Assembly: GCF_001625085.1 (NCBI RefSeq)
Contig: NZ_BDAW01000016.1
Coordinates: forward strand, 101,227-165,226
DNA from: Nocardia acidivorans NBRC 108247
GTDB lineage: Bacteria > Actinomycetota > Actinomycetes > Mycobacteriales > Mycobacteriaceae
Direction of reading: 5' to 3'
Length of the DNA: 64,000 nt
Below, piece by piece: positions 62,068 through 64,000 of this stretch; positions within the stretch are counted from its first letter, which is position 1, and each line of letters begins with the position of its first letter. A program made the translations under genes and the position numbers. The notes below the pieces were generated by a model that was not told where the DNA came from, ran no database searches, and saw only the letters and a program-made list of their open reading frames with translations.

Positions 62068-62697
62068 CTAGTCGGAATCGCCGTCGTCGTGCCGCACATC
62101 CAGCCGGGTAACCCCCGCGGGTGGTAATCCGGCGGCGTAGGCGAGAACCTCGCAGAACGCTTCGACGTGCGGCTTCATCTCGGTATCGCCGACCGTCCAG
62201 GAGGCCCGCAGTTCGAGTTGATGCGCGCGCGGCGGTCCCGCGATATCGCCGTATCGCACCGAACTGGTCGAGGTGACCGTGCCGCCCAGCGCGGTGAACG
62301 GCGCCCGCGACTCGAGTGCGTCGACCAGCCAGCTCCACGCCACCTCGGGCAGCAGCGGGTCGGCGGCGAGCGCGGAGTCGATATCGGCCTGTATATAGGC
62401 GACCAATCGGAACACCCCGTGCCAGGCTTCCTGCCCGTCCGGATCGTGCAGCAGGATCAGTCGGCCGAAGGCGTCCCCGTCGGAGTCGACGGGAACCACA
62501 TTGGTGTCCGGGCGAGTGACCTCCGCGCCCAAGGCGTAGGAGTAGGGAGCCAGGCGCTGCGGCGGGCGGATCGGAGCCAGCTCGATCCGGGGATGCACGG
62601 TCGCGGTTCCCATCGCATCGACCGCGGCGCGGAACCCTGTGGGTTCTTCAGGCTCCGGGGTCGGTGCGGTGCCGTCGCGGAAGTCGAGCGGTGTCAC
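62068..62697 (-). CDS. DUF3000 protein
   Basis: A 209-residue DUF3000 protein: FRAAVDAMGTATVHPRIELA, QRLAPYSYALGAEVTRPD, GRLILLHDPDGQEAWHGVFR, and a C-terminal LELRASWTVGDTEMKPHVEA. Rv2680 homologue, adjacent to RNase D and divergent from hemE. Start GTG 62697. Function unknown. Confidence 0.92.
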   Translation of the reverse strand: MTPLDFRDGTAPTPEPEEPTGFRAAVDAMGTATVHPRIELAPIRPPQRLAPYSYALGAEVTRPDTNVVPVDSDGDAFGRLILLHDPDGQEAWHGVFRLVAYIQADIDSALAADPLLPEVAWSWLVDALESRAPFTALGGTVTSTSSVRYGDIAGPPRAHQLELRASWTVGDTEMKPHVEAFCEVLAYAAGLPPAGVTRLDVRHDDGDSD

Positions 62698-62771
62698 GTA
62701 TGAGGACGGTAGACCTACCGGGCGCGGTGTAGTGAGAGGCGCGCCGCTCGGGGCCTTTACGATGAGCGGTG

Positions 62772-63839
62772 ATGAGCACTCACACCCGCCGCCAGCTGAC
62801 CGATGCACCCCTCCTAGTCGCCGCCTCCGGTGGCGTCCCGCATCGCCGTCCGGTGTGGTTCATGCGTCAGGCAGGGCGTTCACTGCCGGAGTACCGCGAA
62901 CTGCGCAAGGGCATCGGCATGCTCGAATCATGCTTCGATCCGGAACTGGTGTGCGAGATCACCATGCAGCCGATCCGCCGCCATGACGTCGATGCGGCAA
63001 TCCTGTTCTCCGACATCGTGGTTCCGCTGAAGGCCGCGGGCATCGACCTCGATATCGTGCCCGGCGTCGGTCCGGTGGTCGCGAACCCCGTGCGCACCGT
63101 CGCCGACGTACGCGCGCTGCCCCGCCTGCGCGCCGAGGAAGTAGGTGCGGTCACCGCCGGAATCGGCCTGCTGCTCGATGCCCTCGGCGAGGTGCCGCTG
63201 ATCGGTTTCGCGGGCGCCCCCTTCACCCTGGCCTCCTATCTGGTGGAGGGCGGCCCGAGCAAGAATCATGAGCGCACCAAGGCGATGATGCTCGGCGATC
63301 CGGAGACCTGGCATCAACTGCTCGGCGTCCTGACCGATATCACCATCGAATTCCTGCAGGCGCAGATCGCCGCCGGAGTGGACGCCGTCCAATTGTTCGA
63401 CTCCTGGGCCGGAGCCCTGACCCTCGCGCAATACCGTGAATTCGTCTTCCCGCATTCCCAGCGAGTTTTCGCCGAAGTAGCCTCGGCCGGAATCCCGCGC
63501 ATCCACTTCGGCGTAGGCACCGGAGAACTCCTGGGCGCCATGGGCGAAGCCGGTGCCGACGTGGTAGGCGTCGACTGGCGAATCCCCCTCAATGACGCCG
63601 TCCGCCGAGTAGGCCCCGGAAAAACCCTCCAGGGCAACCTCGACCCCGCCGTCCTCTTCGCCGGTACCCCCGCCATCGAATCCGAAATCCACCGCATCGC
63701 CCGCGAAGCCGACGAGGCGATAACCCTCGGCGCCAAAGGCCACATCTTCAACCTCGGCCACGGCGTCCTCCCCAACACCGACCCCGACGTAATTACCGAA
63801 ACGGTAAAACTAATCCACGGCCTCCCCGCCCCTCTCTAA
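62772..63839 (+). CDS. hemE: Uroporphyrinogen decarboxylase
   Basis: A 355-residue heme-pathway enzyme (uroporphyrinogen III to coproporphyrinogen III). [20 protein letters not shown] is the substrate-binding Arg loop; [20 protein letters not shown] carries the conserved Asp; [20 protein letters not shown] and [14 protein letters not shown] complete the signature. ATG 62772 (a GTG one codon earlier is possible). Divergent from DUF3000. In mycobacteria hemY follows; here an AT-rich break follows. Confidence 0.97.
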   Translation: MSTHTRRQLTDAPLLVAASGGVPHRRPVWFMRQAGRSLPEYRELRKGIGMLESCFDPELVCEITMQPIRRHDVDAAILFSDIVVPLKAAGIDLDIVPGVGPVVANPVRTVADVRALPRLRAEEVGAVTAGIGLLLDALGEVPLIGFAGAPFTLASYLVEGGPSKNHERTKAMMLGDPETWHQLLGVLTDITIEFLQAQIAAGVDAVQLFDSWAGALTLAQYREFVFPHSQRVFAEVASAGIPRIHFGVGTGELLGAMGEAGADVVGVDWRIPLNDAVRRVGPGKTLQGNLDPAVLFAGTPAIESEIHRIAREADEAITLGAKGHIFNLGHGVLPNTDPDVITETVKLIHGLPAPL

Positions 63840-63867
63840 AAGGCTATTCCTTCTGAATAGCTTTATA
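63840..63867 (+). terminator. Intrinsic terminator of hemE
   Basis: Arms AAGGCTATTC / GAATAGCTTT (seven Watson-Crick pairs plus flanking A/G-T pairs), loop CTTCT, followed by TTTATAT. It is unusually AT-rich for this genome. Confidence 0.85.
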
Positions 63868-63921
63868 TCACAATGGAATTCGTCTTCCGTGGACTGTTCT
63901 ATCACGGTAGAATAAAGCTAT
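63857..63921. promoter_or_regulatory. AT-rich segment with paired 10-bp inverted repeats and operator-like site
   Basis: ATAGCTTTAT (63857-63866) and ATAAAGCTAT (63912-63921) are perfect inverted repeats enclosing a 45-base AT-rich insert. Inside is TTCTATCACGGTAGAA, a partial palindrome with TAGAAT as a possible -10 hexamer. It forms the promoter region of the final gene. Confidence 0.45.
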
Positions 63922-64000
63922 GAATTCAGGGGAAGCCACCACGCTCGTGAGCAGCGCGACAGCGCTGCTCACGGCGGTGGATGGTCTCCTGGACGCATCC
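63920..64000 (+). CDS. N-terminal start of an unidentified gene (runs off window)
   Basis: From ATG 63920 an open frame gives MNSGEATTLVSSATALLTAV and continues to the window end (27 codons). The length is too short to identify a family. The start overlaps the second arm of the inverted repeat. It replaces hemY, which follows hemE in mycobacteria. Confidence 0.45.
   Translation, partial: MNSGEATTLVSSATALLTAVDGLLDAS

Overview
The window is high-GC actinobacterial chromosome (by eye about two thirds G+C, strong G/C third-position bias, many GTG/TTG starts). Its right two thirds follow the conserved mycobacterial block around sigA: sigA, ppgK, suhB, cei, DUF4193, DUF3093, dut, DUF3710, alpha/beta hydrolase, OB-fold protein, DUF3159, two TrkA proteins, APC permease, TRAM RNA methyltransferase, dxs, RNase D/HRDC, DUF3000, echA15 and hemE. 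From memory this matches M. tuberculosis Rv2678c-Rv2703. The large accessory content (ethanolamine lyase, HPPD, Tat-exported GH43-like protein, many regulators) suggests Nocardia or a close Mycobacteriales relative; the genus is an inference.

Layout. 1-3.8 kb: the end of a cation/acetate-type symporter, then an unusual operon carrying only the membrane (Fo) part of an ATP synthase (atpI-a-c-b-b'), with no F1 genes and with the b-delta gene reduced to its b half. 3.8-7.7 kb: VOC protein, GlxA-type AraC regulator, MFS transporter, DUF3099 and DUF3039 proteins. 7.75-11.4 kb: a scarred zone with an integrase C-terminus joined to a flavin monooxygenase N-terminus, an HPPD gene translationally coupled to an EF-hand gene, and an IS3-type transposase remnant. 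11.4-19.2 kb: GH43-like secreted protein, a response-regulator/PP2C phosphatase, a histidine kinase, a STAS protein, a YihY/BrkB membrane protein and a DEAD/DEAH helicase. 19.2-28 kb: small conserved genes, a SWIM protein with a SNF2 helicase, an acyl-CoA dehydrogenase, an AraC regulator and an aldehyde-dehydrogenase-like protein that has lost its catalytic residues. 28-37.6 kb: a 20-bp minisatellite, a K+/H+ antiporter pair, a rhomboid-like protein, eutBC (EutC with an N-terminal 18-residue repeat array), a YdcF/SanA-like protein, a CPA1 antiporter and an MHYT protein. 38.4-63.8 kb: the sigA-to-hemE block, with local additions (an ECF sigma factor, a SIMPL protein, a glutaminase-STAS-cNMP fusion).

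How the genes work together. The sigA-hemE part is housekeeping: principal sigma factor, polyphosphate glucokinase, inositol phosphatase, dUTPase, potassium-uptake NAD-binding proteins, isoprenoid (dxs) and heme (hemE) synthesis. The left part is accessory and has been rearranged: four or five broken genes, a transposase and an integrase remnant, a partly duplicated eutC end, a minisatellite and a REP-like element. No rRNA, tRNA or CRISPR array was seen. The most interesting items are the Fo-only atp operon, the catalytically dead ALDH, the repeat-bearing EutC and the EF-hand/HPPD pair.
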